A stretch of DNA of 64,000 bases from Paucibacter_B soli (GTDB lineage Bacteria; Pseudomonadota; Gammaproteobacteria; Burkholderiales; Burkholderiaceae_C), in the NCBI RefSeq assembly GCF_037482845.1, contig NZ_JBBHJW010000008.1, forward strand, positions 1 to 64,000. Reading direction: 5' to 3'. The position numbers were made by a program, and so were the translations under genes. Shown here in pieces: positions 23,522 through 31,792 of this stretch; positions within the stretch are counted from its first letter, which is position 1; each line of letters starts with the position of its first letter. The notes beneath the pieces were generated by a model, which ran no database searches, was not told where the DNA came from, and saw nothing but the letters and a program-made list of their open reading frames with translations.

Positions 23522-24796
23522 CTACCCCAGCATGTCGCTCCAGATGTTCTCGGCCCAGGAGAGCGCGTAGCGCCCCTCGACCTGGTTGGCGGCAGCCGAG
23601 ACACCACCCGCGCCAGGCACCGGCTTGAAGGCCTTGTCGGCGGCGTCGTACTGGTGCACCGAGGCCACATGCACCACGTCGCGTGCGGTCACGAAGCTGT
23701 AGCAAGTGTTCATCAGCACCGGCGTGGCGTTCACCGCCTCGCCCTTGAGCAGCTGGATGATGGCCGCGGCTGCCAGCTTGGCCTGCTGGTTGGCCATATG
23801 GCCGGACTTGGGCATGCCCGGGCCGGGGAAGACGCTGTCGCCCAGCACATGCACGCCGGGCAGGGCGGTGGATTCCATGCTCAGCCATTGCACGCCGGCC
23901 CAGCGTTGGTTGACGTTCACCACACCGGCTTGCAGCGCCAGGTCGGCGGCACGCTGCGGCGGTATCACGTTCAGCACATCGGTCTTGACGTCCTCGAACT
24001 CCAGGCGTGCCAGCTTGCCAGCATTGGCGACCTCCTTCAGTTCGGCATTGGGCCGGTACTCCAGGATGCCCTCATAGTGCTGCTTGAAGGCCTTCTCGAA
24101 CAGCGCCTTCTTGGACTGGATCTCGGGGTTGGCATCCAGCACCAGCAACTTGGACCTGGGCTTGGCCGTCTTCAGGTAGCTGGCGATCATGCAGGCCCGC
24201 TCATAGGGCCCGGGCGGGCAGCGGTAGGGTGCCTTGGGAATGCTCATCGCCACCACGCCGCCATCGGCCATGTCGGTCAGCTGCTGGCGCAGCGCCACGG
24301 TCTGCGGGCCTGCCTTCCAGCTGTGCAGCACCTGGCCGCTGGCCAGCGCTGCCTGCAGGCCACCGATCTGATCGCTCATGAAATCGATGCCGGGCGAGAG
24401 CACCAGGCGGTCGTAGGCCAAGGCGCTGCCATCGGCCAGGCGCAGCGACTTGGCCACCGAGTCGATCGCCAGCACCTCGCCCTGCACCAGCTTCACGCCC
24501 AGGGCCTTGAGACCCTCGTAGCCGCGCGTAATCTCGCTCATCTGCTTGTGGCCGCCCAGCACCAGGTTGGAGATCGGGCAGGAGACGAAGCTGGCCTGGC
24601 GCTCCACCAGGGTCACGTCCACATTGCCGCCCCACAGGCGCAGATAGCGCGCCGCGGTGGCGCCGCCAAAGCCGCCGCCCACCACCACCACCCGGCCGAT
24701 CGAGGGGCCCGTGGCCATGCTCGCGCAGCCCGCCAGCGCCAGGCCGCTCAAACCAGCCAGCAGCAGCTGGCGACGTTGCAGTTCGGATTGATGCAT
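23522..24796 (-). CDS. fccB: Flavocytochrome c sulfide dehydrogenase, flavoprotein
   Basis: A 424-residue FAD protein (FccB/SoxF) that oxidises sulfide in the periplasm. The N-terminus QRRQLLLAGLSGLALAGC has both a twin-arginine and a lipobox (Cys24), suggesting a Tat-exported lipoprotein. The Rossmann motif is VVVVGGGFGGATAARYL (36-52). Cys73 in SCPISN matches the covalent FAD site; Cys193 and Cys365 are in place for the redox disulfide. It follows fccA by 10 bp. The name soxF is equally used. Confidence 0.9.
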   Translation of the reverse strand: MHQSELQRRQLLLAGLSGLALAGCASMATGPSIGRVVVVGGGFGGATAARYLRLWGGNVDVTLVERQASFVSCPISNLVLGGHKQMSEITRGYEGLKALGVKLVQGEVLAIDSVAKSLRLADGSALAYDRLVLSPGIDFMSDQIGGLQAALASGQVLHSWKAGPQTVALRQQLTDMADGGVVAMSIPKAPYRCPPGPYERACMIASYLKTAKPRSKLLVLDANPEIQSKKALFEKAFKQHYEGILEYRPNAELKEVANAGKLARLEFEDVKTDVLNVIPPQRAADLALQAGVVNVNQRWAGVQWLSMESTALPGVHVLGDSVFPGPGMPKSGHMANQQAKLAAAAIIQLLKGEAVNATPVLMNTCYSFVTARDVVHVASVHQYDAADKAFKPVPGAGGVSAAANQVEGRYALSWAENIWSDMLG

Positions 24797-24806
24797 GGTC
24801 CGCTCC

Positions 24807-25136
24807 TCAGGGTTTGGCCGGCAGGGCGGCGAAGTGCTTCACGACCAGCTTGAGCTGTTCCTCGCTATAGCCCTTGGCGATCTGGTGCATGATGGTGGCC
24901 GGCTGGGCACCGCTGCGAAAGTCGGCCAGCAGCTTGAGCAGCTCGTCCTCCTTGCGACCGGCGAGCGTCTTCATCTCGCCCTTGGCCACGCCGGCCGTGC
25001 CATGGCAGTTGGCGCAGGTGGCCGCCAGATTGCGCGCCAGAAGAGGGTCGGCCTTGGTGGCGTCCTGCGCCCAGCTCGCGCCGGCCAGCAAGGCCAGGCT
25101 CAGCGGCCATGCGCCGCGTACTCTTGAAGGCATCAT
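24807..25136 (-). CDS. fccA: Monohaem cytochrome subunit of FccAB
   Basis: A 109-residue class I cytochrome with a signal peptide (1-23, ...GASWA) and haem motif CANCH (41-45) in the CxxCHGTxG context; the Met in PATIMHQIAKGYS is the likely axial ligand. It is the electron acceptor for FccB, encoded 10 bp downstream (soxE in sox nomenclature). ATG 25136 is chosen because AGGAG lies 6 nt before it; ATG 25142 is too close. Confidence 0.87.
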   Translation of the reverse strand: MMPSRVRGAWPLSLALLAGASWAQDATKADPLLARNLAATCANCHGTAGVAKGEMKTLAGRKEDELLKLLADFRSGAQPATIMHQIAKGYSEEQLKLVVKHFAALPAKP

Positions 25137-25259
25137 GAGCATCTCCTGTGTGGATGGGCGCCAGCGCTCAGCTGCGCCGGACCTGTCAGCATCCCGACAA
25201 GCGCGCCCCAGGCCCATCGGGACTAACCATGATGTCGACAGCAAGGGCTTAAGCTTGTA

Positions 25260-25279
25260 ATATCAGCATATGCGAATAC
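25260..25279 (+). promoter_or_regulatory. SoxR-type operator, site 4 (fccAB/soxH divergent promoter)
   Basis: ATATCAG-CATATG-CGAATAC fits the 7-6-7 layout. It includes the start codon of the soxH-like gene (25270-25272), so that transcript is leaderless or nearly so and a bound protein would block it directly. The site lies 124 bp from fccA and could also affect that promoter. Confidence 0.55.
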
Positions 25280-26211
25280 ACAGTTTGACTGCTCGCCTGG
25301 GCGTGCTGCTGGCCGCCCTGGGCGCGAGTTTGAGCCAGGCCCAGGTCTTGCACGCCGTGCAGGTAGCGCCGCAGACCTGGATGGTGCAGGGCGAATCGGC
25401 GCTGGGTTCCAGCGCCAATCGCAATTTCATCTCCAACGCCGCCTTCGTCGTCACGCCCGAGGGCGTGCTGGTGGTCGACGCGCTGGGTTCGCCGGCACTG
25501 GCACAGGAGCTGGTGCAGGAGATCCGCAGGATCACGCCGGCACCGATCAAATACGTGGTGCTGAGTCATTACCACGCCGACCATGTCTACGGCCTGCAGG
25601 CGCTCAAGGCCGCCGGCGCCCAGGTGATCGCACAGCAAGACGGGCAGACCTACCTGCACTCCGACACCGCCGCCCTGCGCCTCAAGGCCAGCCGCGAGGA
25701 ACTGTTCCCCTGGATCGACGAAAAGACCGAGCTGTTGCCGGCCGATCGCTGGATCAAGGGCCCGCTGACGCTGCGCATGGGCGGGCTGGATTTCCAGCTG
25801 CAACCGGTGGGCCCGGCGCACACGCCCGAAGACCTGGTGGTCTATGTGCCGCAGCTCAAGCTGCTGCTGGCCGGCGACATCGTGTTCCGCGGCCGCGTGC
25901 CCTTTGTGGGCCAGGCCGACAGCGGGCGCTGGATAGGTGCGCTGGACAAGCTGCTGGCCTTCGACACCCAGGTGATCGTGCCCGGCCATGGCCCGGTGTC
26001 GAGCACCGCGCGCGAGGACCTGCAGATGACGCGCGACTATCTCGCCTATCTGCGCCAGACCATGGGCGAGGCGGCGCGCAATATGGAGCCCTTCGAGGAC
26101 GCCTACGCGCGCACCGACTGGTCGCGCTTCGCCAGGCTGCCGCTGTTTGCCGCCGCCAATCGCATCAATGCCTACAACACCTATCTGCTGATGGAGCAGG
26201 AAGGCCGATGA
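25270..26211 (+). CDS. soxH: SoxH-like metallo-beta-lactamase-fold hydrolase
   Basis: A 313-residue exported metallohydrolase with a signal peptide (1-24). The HxHxDH motif is SHYHADH (His100, His102, Asp104, His105), with later metal ligands in GPAHTPEDLV, LLAGDIVF and VPGHGPV. Similar proteins are named SoxH in Paracoccus-type sox clusters, where the gene is not essential for thiosulfate oxidation; the substrate is unknown. The last 4 bp overlap the next gene. The soxH name rests on context plus fold. Confidence 0.75.
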   Translation: MRIHSLTARLGVLLAALGASLSQAQVLHAVQVAPQTWMVQGESALGSSANRNFISNAAFVVTPEGVLVVDALGSPALAQELVQEIRRITPAPIKYVVLSHYHADHVYGLQALKAAGAQVIAQQDGQTYLHSDTAALRLKASREELFPWIDEKTELLPADRWIKGPLTLRMGGLDFQLQPVGPAHTPEDLVVYVPQLKLLLAGDIVFRGRVPFVGQADSGRWIGALDKLLAFDTQVIVPGHGPVSSTAREDLQMTRDYLAYLRQTMGEAARNMEPFEDAYARTDWSRFARLPLFAAANRINAYNTYLLMEQEGR

Positions 26212-26696
26212 GGCGGCGCACCTGCCTGCTCGGCCTGCTGGCGGCCGGGACATGGGCAACGCCGACGGCCCGGGCCCTGCCGGCCGCGCGTGGGGAGCCG
26301 GTGCCATGGCCCGCCGTGCGCCTGCTGGATGGCCAGCCCTGGGAGGGCCCGCAGGGCCGCGCCGTGCTGCTGGTGTTCTGGTCGCTAGGCTGCGCCTATT
26401 GCGAGCGCCACAACGCCCATGTGGAAAAGCTCTGGCGCGCCGCGCAGGGCCGCGGGCTGACGGTGTTGGGCGTGGTGCGCGCCAGCGACGCGGCGGCCGT
26501 GGCCCGCCATGCAGCCGCGCGCGGCTGGAGTTTTCCCAACAGCCTGGACGCCGATGCGCTGGCCGCCGTGCTGAGCCGCCGCCGCAGCGTGCCCATGACC
26601 GTGGCGGTGGACCGGCAGGGGCGCTTCGTCGAGGCGGTGCCGGGCGAGATGTTCGAGGACGATGTGCTGGGCTATCTGCGGCTGCGGCAGCAGTAG
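26208..26696 (+). CDS. Exported thioredoxin-like protein
   Basis: A 162-residue TlpA/ResA-like protein. The N-terminus MRRRTCLLGLLAAGTW is a signal peptide, possibly Tat. The thioredoxin core has LVFWSLGCAYCERH (Cys62-Ala-Tyr-Cys65) and the cis-Pro loop RSVPMTVAVD. It fills the place that SoxW/SoxS-type thioredoxins take in sox clusters, which keep SoxY or SoxXA reduced and active. That role is inferred. ATGA overlap with the soxH-like gene. Confidence 0.78.
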   Translation: MRRRTCLLGLLAAGTWATPTARALPAARGEPVPWPAVRLLDGQPWEGPQGRAVLLVFWSLGCAYCERHNAHVEKLWRAAQGRGLTVLGVVRASDAAAVARHAAARGWSFPNSLDADALAAVLSRRRSVPMTVAVDRQGRFVEAVPGEMFEDDVLGYLRLRQQ

Positions 26697-26702
26697 AGCG
26701 GC

Positions 26703-28286
26703 ATGAAGGTGACCATGTTCAATCAATTCCGCATCACACAGCGCTTCGTCGCCATCATGGCGATGTACTGGCTGACCTTTCTCTTGCTGGCGGTGCTGGC
26801 CATCTGGGGGCTGATGGCCGGCGCGAACGGTCAGGACGAGGTGGCCAGGCAGCGCTTCGGCACGGTTAACAGCATCCACGAGTTGATCAAGTTGAACCAG
26901 GCCAATCGCATGGAGATTCTGCTGGCCTTCCAGCATGCGCCCGGCAGCGCGCTGGCGGGTATCCACGACCATCCGACGCGCCTGCATCTGGACGCGATCG
27001 AGCAGTACCGCGCCAGCAATGACGCGGCCTGGAGCCAGTTGCGCGCCGATGCCAGCGCCGACGCGCTGGCCAGACTCCTGCTTGAGGACGCCTACGCCAA
27101 GTGCCAGCTTTGGACCGAGCGCATCGGCAGCGCAATGGCGGCGATCGGCAAGCAGGACTACTCGGACCAGGCGATGGCGGCCTTTCTGGCGGCCGGGCGC
27201 AACGAGGGCCAGGCCATGTTCGCGGCCCTGGAAAAGCTGTTGGCGCATCAGAACGAACAGGTCAAGTTGACGGCGCAGCATGCGCAGCGCGTTGCCACGC
27301 TTGTGACCTGGGTGTTCATCGCGCTGGCCGTGCTGGTGGGCTTGCCGGCGACCTGGATGTTTGTCAGCCTGCTGGGCCGCATCCGTGGCGGCTTTGCCAA
27401 GGCCGACGAGATCTCCAGCGCGATCGCGGCCGGCGATCTGACGCTGGACACGCGCGCCGACGGCGCCGACGAGATCGGCCAGCTGCTGGGCAATATGCAC
27501 ACCATGCGTGAGCGTCTGCTGAGCCTGATACGCGAGGTGCGCCATGCGGCCGAGGGCGTGCAGGTCGCGGCCACCGAGGTGGCGGCCGGGAATATGGACC
27601 TGTCCAACCGCACCGAACAGACGGCTGGCCATCTGCAGCAGACCGCCGGCACCACCGACGAGCTGAGCCAGACGGTGCGCCAGAATGCCGACAACGCCGT
27701 GCAGGCCGATCAGCTGGCCAAGGGGGCGAGCGAGGTGGCCGAACGTGGCGGCACGGTGGTGGGGCTGGTGGTGCAGACCATGAAGGGCATCAACGACAGC
27801 AGCCGCAAGATTTCAGACATCATCGGCGTGATCGATTCGATCGCCTTCCAGACCAATATCCTGGCGCTCAACGCGGCGGTGGAGGCGGCGCGCGCCGGCG
27901 AGCAGGGGCGCGGCTTTGCGGTGGTGGCCGCGGAAGTGCGCAGCCTGGCGCAGCGTAGCGCCGAGGCGGCGCGCGAGATCAAGCAGTTGATCAGCGCCAG
28001 CGTCGAGCATGTCGACCATGGCAGCCTGCAGGTCAACCGTGCCGGTAGCACCATGCAGGAGGTGGTGGCAGCGATCCGGCGCGTCAGCGACATCGTCGGT
28101 GCGATCAGCGTCGCCAGCAAGGAGCAGAGCGAGGGCGTGGCCCTGGTGGGCAACTCCATCACCCAGATGGACCATGCCACCCAACAGAACGCCGCCCTGG
28201 TGGAGCAGAGCGCTGCCGCTGCGGCCAGCCTGCGCGACCAAGCCGACCAATTGGTGGCCGCGGTGGCGGGCTTCAGGCGGCCTTGA
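26703..28286 (+). CDS. Methyl-accepting chemotaxis protein
   Basis: A 527-residue chemoreceptor: TM1 about 17-40, a periplasmic four-helix-bundle sensor about 41-195, TM2 about 200-222, HAMP to about 275, and the signalling domain with the conserved hairpin tip AFQTNILALNAAVEAARAGE and downstream GRGFAVVAAEVR. No C-terminal NWETF pentapeptide is seen. It starts 6 bp after the thioredoxin-like gene, an unusual place that suggests sensing of a sulfur compound or the redox state linked to it. The end overlaps the next convergent gene by 14 bp. Confidence 0.9.
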   Translation: MKVTMFNQFRITQRFVAIMAMYWLTFLLLAVLAIWGLMAGANGQDEVARQRFGTVNSIHELIKLNQANRMEILLAFQHAPGSALAGIHDHPTRLHLDAIEQYRASNDAAWSQLRADASADALARLLLEDAYAKCQLWTERIGSAMAAIGKQDYSDQAMAAFLAAGRNEGQAMFAALEKLLAHQNEQVKLTAQHAQRVATLVTWVFIALAVLVGLPATWMFVSLLGRIRGGFAKADEISSAIAAGDLTLDTRADGADEIGQLLGNMHTMRERLLSLIREVRHAAEGVQVAATEVAAGNMDLSNRTEQTAGHLQQTAGTTDELSQTVRQNADNAVQADQLAKGASEVAERGGTVVGLVVQTMKGINDSSRKISDIIGVIDSIAFQTNILALNAAVEAARAGEQGRGFAVVAAEVRSLAQRSAEAAREIKQLISASVEHVDHGSLQVNRAGSTMQEVVAAIRRVSDIVGAISVASKEQSEGVALVGNSITQMDHATQQNAALVEQSAAAAASLRDQADQLVAAVAGFRRP

Positions 28287-28659
28287 CCGCCTGCACCGCC
28301 TCGACCTCGGCGGCGCCGCCGCCGAATTCCTCGAAGGCCTGCAGGGCATGGGCGGCATACATCAGCGAGGGCCCGCCACCCATATAGATGCACATGCCCA
28401 GCATGTCCTCGAACTCGGCGCGACTGCAGCCCAGCTTCACCAGGGCCTCGGCGTGGAAGCCCACGCAGGGGTCGCAGCGCGCCGCCACCGAGAGCGCCAT
28501 CGCGATCAGCTCCTTGGTCTTCTTGTCGAGCGCGCCGGCGCGCGTGGCGGCCTGGGCCAGGGCCGAGAAGCCGCGCGTGGTGTCGGGAATGTCGGCGCGC
28601 AGCTTGGCCAGCGATGCCGAGACCTCGGCTGTGATGTTGCGATAGGACTTGTTGGGCAT
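28273..28659 (-). CDS. Carboxymuconolactone decarboxylase/AhpD-family protein
   Basis: A 128-residue alkylhydroperoxidase-like protein. The AhpD signature ARCDPCVGFHAEALVKLG gives Cys62-x2-Cys65 and His69, so a disulfide redox role is likely rather than lactone decarboxylation. The C-terminal third contains GMCIYMGGGPSLMYAAHAL, typical of this group. It has its own upstream region of about 100 bp with an A-rich stretch. It converges on the chemoreceptor gene with a 14-bp overlap. Confidence 0.82.
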   Translation of the reverse strand: MPNKSYRNITAEVSASLAKLRADIPDTTRGFSALAQAATRAGALDKKTKELIAMALSVAARCDPCVGFHAEALVKLGCSRAEFEDMLGMCIYMGGGPSLMYAAHALQAFEEFGGGAAEVEAVQAVKAA

Positions 28660-28758
28660 GGCGATGGGCCAAAAAATAAGCGTAGGCGCATATAGTCGCG
28701 CACCGCTGCAGCATCCGCCTTGAGCCAGGGCAAAGTCCCTGCAAGCTGTGCGCGGGGC

Positions 28759-29691
28759 TCAGGCTTGCAGCAGTCCGGCGTCATGCGCCAGCAGATGCGG
28801 TTCGGCATGTTCCAGCATGAAGTAGCGGAAAGCCTCGGCGGCGGGCGAGAGCAGCTTGCTCTGCATGCGCACCAGGTTCCAGGTGCGCATCACCGGCGTG
28901 TGCTCGACGTCCAGCAGCTTGAGCGCGCCGGCGCGCAGCTCCAGCCCCAGCGTGTGCAGCGACAAAAAGCTCACGCCCATGCCGGCCATCACCGCCTGCT
29001 TGATGGTCTCGTTGCTGGGCATCTCCATCGCGATGCGCGGCGCCAGCTGGTGCTCGCGCAGGAAATCGTCCATCACCTTGCGCGTACCCGAGCCTGCCTC
29101 GCGCGCAATGAAGCGCTGGTTCGCCAAGGCATCCAGCGGCACATGGTCGAGCGCCGCCAGCGCATGGCCGGGCGCGGCCACGAAGACCTGCGGATGCGCG
29201 GCGAAGGGCTCGGCCCGGGTGGCCAGCTCCTTGGGCGGGCGCCCCATCACCGCCAGGTCCACCTCGCCCGACTGCAGCAGGTCCACCAGCTGCGCGCGGT
29301 TCTGGCACACCGACAGCCTCACGTCCACGCCCGGATGCTCGTCGTGAAAGCGCGCCAGCAAGGCCGGCACGAAGTACTTGGCGGTGCTGACCAGGCCGAC
29401 CGAGAGCAGGCCGCTTTCTGCGCTCTTGAAGCGCGCCATCGCGTCGTCGGCCTCCTTGAGCGTGGCCAGCAGGCGGCGCGCGTAGACCAGGAAGTACTCG
29501 CCCGCGGTGGTGAGCGAGACCTGGCGCCCCTGGCGTTCGAACAGCGCGAGGCCCAGCTGCGATTCCAGCTCCTTGACTTGCATGGTGACGGCCGGCGGCG
29601 TCAGGTGCAGGGCTTCGGCCGCGCGCGCAAAGCTCAGACCCTTGGCGACCTCGCAAAACACGCGCAGCTGGCGAAAGGTGGCGTTCAGCAT
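28759..29691 (-). CDS. cbbR: LysR-type regulator CbbR
   Basis: A 310-residue LysR-family activator divergent from the RuBisCO genes. The N-terminal HTH is LSFARAAEALHLTPPAVTMQ (about 19-38), followed by the linker and a two-lobed effector domain. Sequence (TFRQLRVFCEVAKGLSFARAAE) and position match CbbR. ATG 29691 is chosen over a TTG four codons upstream. CbbR activates cbb operons in response to metabolites such as RuBP, PEP or NADPH. Its sites should be in the 102-bp gap, where a perfect palindrome lies. Confidence 0.92.
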   Translation of the reverse strand: MLNATFRQLRVFCEVAKGLSFARAAEALHLTPPAVTMQVKELESQLGLALFERQGRQVSLTTAGEYFLVYARRLLATLKEADDAMARFKSAESGLLSVGLVSTAKYFVPALLARFHDEHPGVDVRLSVCQNRAQLVDLLQSGEVDLAVMGRPPKELATRAEPFAAHPQVFVAAPGHALAALDHVPLDALANQRFIAREAGSGTRKVMDDFLREHQLAPRIAMEMPSNETIKQAVMAGMGVSFLSLHTLGLELRAGALKLLDVEHTPVMRTWNLVRMQSKLLSPAAEAFRYFMLEHAEPHLLAHDAGLLQA

Positions 29692-29742
29692 AGCCTTAAG
29701 CAATTCATGAAGTGAACGCGAAGAATATCTGAATTCTCTTTA

Positions 29743-29760
29743 TTTAAGTGACGACTTAAA
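29743..29760. promoter_or_regulatory. Palindrome in cbbR-cbbL promoter
   Basis: TTTAAGT-GACG-ACTTAAA is a perfect 18-bp inverted repeat, 33 bp before cbbL. A weaker AGAAT-N6-ATTCT repeat lies just upstream (29722-29737). LysR proteins usually bind such AT-rich dyads at divergent promoters. The spacing is not exactly the T-N11-A rule, so the CbbR site may include the neighbouring TTAAG near 29694-29698 as well. Confidence 0.5.
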
Positions 29761-29793
29761 TTGCGCCATCGACACACAGACATGGAGCAAGCG

Positions 29794-31260
29794 ATGAACA
29801 AGCCGGTGGAAGAGGGCGTGATCACCGACGCCAAGAAGCGCTACAGCGCCGGGGTGCTGAAATACCGCCAGATGGGCTATTGGGATGCCGACTACCAGCC
29901 CAAGGACACCGACGTGCTGTGCCTGTTCCGCATCACGCCGCAGGACGGCGTCGATCCCATCGAGGCCGCCGCGGCGGTGGCCGGCGAGTCCAGCACCGCC
30001 ACCTGGACGGTGGTCTGGACCGACCGCCTCACCGCCTGCGACAGCTACCGCGCCAAGGCCTACCGGGTCGATCCGGTGCCCGGCATTCCAGGCCAGTATT
30101 TCGCCTGGGTGGCCTACGACATCATCCTGTTCGAGGAAGGCTCGATCGCCAACATTACCGCCAGCCTGATCGGCAATGTGTTCAGCTTCAAGCCCTTGAA
30201 GGCGGCGCGGCTGGAAGACATCCGCATGCCGGTGGCCCTGGTGAAGACCTTCAAGGGCCCCCCCTGCGGCCTGGTGGTGGAGCGCGAACGGCTCGACAAA
30301 TTCGGCCGCCCGCTGCTGGGCGCCACCACCAAGCCCAAGCTGGGCCTCTCGGGCCGCAACTACGGCCGCGTGATCTACGAGGGCCTGAAGGGCGGACTGG
30401 ATTTCATGAAGGACGACGAGAACATCAACTCGCAGCCCTTCATGCATTGGCGCGACCGCTTTCTCTACGTGATGGATGGCGTCAACAAGGCGGCCGCCGC
30501 CACCGGCGAGGTCAAGGGCAGCTACCTGAATGTGACCGGCGCCACCATGGAGGACATCTACGAGCGCGCAGAGTTCGCCAAGGAACTGGGCTCGGTGGTG
30601 ATCATGGTCGACCTGATCATCGGCTGGAGCGCGATCCAGAGCATTGCCAACTGGGCGCGCAAGCACGACATGATCGTGCACATGCACCGCGCTGGCCACG
30701 GCACCTACACGCGGCAGAAGAACCACGGCGTGAGTTTCCGCGTCATCGCCAAGTGGCTGCGCCTGGCGGGCGTGGACCATCTGCACACCGGCACGGCCGT
30801 CGGCAAGCTCGAGGGCGATCCGATGACGGTGCAGGGCTACTACAAGGTCTGCCGCGACAGCTACACCAGGCAAGACCTGGCACGCGGCCTGTTCTACGAG
30901 CAGGACTGGTGCGATATGCGCAAGGTCATGCCGGTGGCCTCGGGCGGCATCCATGCCGGCCAGATGCACCAGCTGCTGGACCTGTTCGGCGACGACGTGA
31001 TCCTGCAGTTCGGCGGCGGCACCATCGGCCACCCGGATGGCATCCAGGCCGGCGCGGTGGCCAACCGCGTGGCGCTGGAAGCCATGGTCAAGGCGCGCAA
31101 CGAGGGCCGCGACATCAAGAACGAAGGCCCACAGATCCTGCAGCAGGCGGCCCAGTTCTGCGGCCCCTTGCGTCAGGCCCTGGAGACCTGGAAGGACGTG
31201 TCCTTCAACTACGCCTCTACCGATACCAGCGATTTCGCCACCACCCCCTCGGTGGCCTGA
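29794..31260 (+). CDS. cbbL: RuBisCO large subunit, Form IC
   Basis: A 488-residue RuBisCO large chain that carboxylates ribulose 1,5-bisphosphate. Active-site residues are Lys180 in GATTKPKLGLSGR, and carbamylated Lys206 with Asp208 and Glu209 in GGLDFMKDDEN. The N-terminus KRYSAGVLKYRQMGYWDADY and the following red-type small subunit and cbbX mark Form IC. It is not Form II, which has no small subunit. ATG 29794 follows GGAG by 6 nt. First gene of the cbb operon. Confidence 0.96.
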   Translation: MNKPVEEGVITDAKKRYSAGVLKYRQMGYWDADYQPKDTDVLCLFRITPQDGVDPIEAAAAVAGESSTATWTVVWTDRLTACDSYRAKAYRVDPVPGIPGQYFAWVAYDIILFEEGSIANITASLIGNVFSFKPLKAARLEDIRMPVALVKTFKGPPCGLVVERERLDKFGRPLLGATTKPKLGLSGRNYGRVIYEGLKGGLDFMKDDENINSQPFMHWRDRFLYVMDGVNKAAAATGEVKGSYLNVTGATMEDIYERAEFAKELGSVVIMVDLIIGWSAIQSIANWARKHDMIVHMHRAGHGTYTRQKNHGVSFRVIAKWLRLAGVDHLHTGTAVGKLEGDPMTVQGYYKVCRDSYTRQDLARGLFYEQDWCDMRKVMPVASGGIHAGQMHQLLDLFGDDVILQFGGGTIGHPDGIQAGAVANRVALEAMVKARNEGRDIKNEGPQILQQAAQFCGPLRQALETWKDVSFNYASTDTSDFATTPSVA

Positions 31261-31277
31261 GCCAGGAGCAAGCAACC

Positions 31278-31712
31278 ATGATGAGCAACCCCACCGGCCG
31301 CATCACCCAGGGCCAGTTCAGCTTCCTGCCGGCGCTGAGCGACGCGGAGATCCGTGCCCAGATCGACTACGGCCTGGCCAAGGGCTATGCCTGGAGCGTC
31401 GAGTACACCGACGACCCGCATCCGCGCAACACCTACTGGGAGATGCACGGCATGCCCATGTTCGACCTGCGCGACGCCGCCGGCGTGATGCTGGAGCTGC
31501 AGGCCTGCCGCGCGGCCTTCCCGCGGCACTACATCCGCCTGATGGCCTTCGACTCGACACGCGGCATCGAGTCGATCGCGATGAGCTTCATCGTCAACCG
31601 CCCGGCCGCCGAGCCCGGCTTCATGCTGCAGCGCCAGGAGGTCAACGGCCGCACGCTGCGCACCACCATCGCCGGCTATGCCGCCGCCAAGCCCGAAGGC
31701 GAGCGGTATTGA
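31278..31712 (+). CDS. cbbS: RuBisCO small subunit, Form IC
   Basis: A 144-residue small chain of hexadecameric RuBisCO. FSFLPALSDAEIRAQIDYGL and the YTDDPHPRNTYWEMHGMPMF block are typical. The C-terminal extension (SFIVNRPAAEPGFMLQRQEV) forms the beta-hairpin found in red-type enzymes. ATG 31278 follows AGGAG by 9 nt and lies 17 bp after cbbL. The gap to cbbX contains strong hairpins that may reduce downstream expression. Confidence 0.96.
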   Translation: MMSNPTGRITQGQFSFLPALSDAEIRAQIDYGLAKGYAWSVEYTDDPHPRNTYWEMHGMPMFDLRDAAGVMLELQACRAAFPRHYIRLMAFDSTRGIESIAMSFIVNRPAAEPGFMLQRQEVNGRTLRTTIAGYAAAKPEGERY

Positions 31713-31742
31713 TATGAGGCCCCCACGCTCACGTTGTTCGCT

Positions 31743-31790
31743 GCCCCCCGAGGGGGCGCCCAGTACCTTCGGAACGGCCGGGCGGTACTG
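31743..31790. repeat. Double hairpin between cbbS and cbbX
   Basis: GCCCCC (31743-31748) pairs with GGGGGC (31752-31757) across CGA, and CAGTACC (31761-31767) pairs with GGTACTG (31784-31790) across 16 nt. The first hairpin is related to the one at 4248-4263. Lying 31 bp after cbbS, the pair could stabilise the cbbLS message and partly terminate before cbbX, giving the high cbbLS to low cbbX ratio such operons need. Confidence 0.6.
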
Positions 31791-31792
31791 AA

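Noticed and set aside
29794..31712. Possible Form II RuBisCO (cbbM)
   Set aside because: A small-subunit gene, cbbX and the large-subunit N-terminal sequence show Form IC instead.
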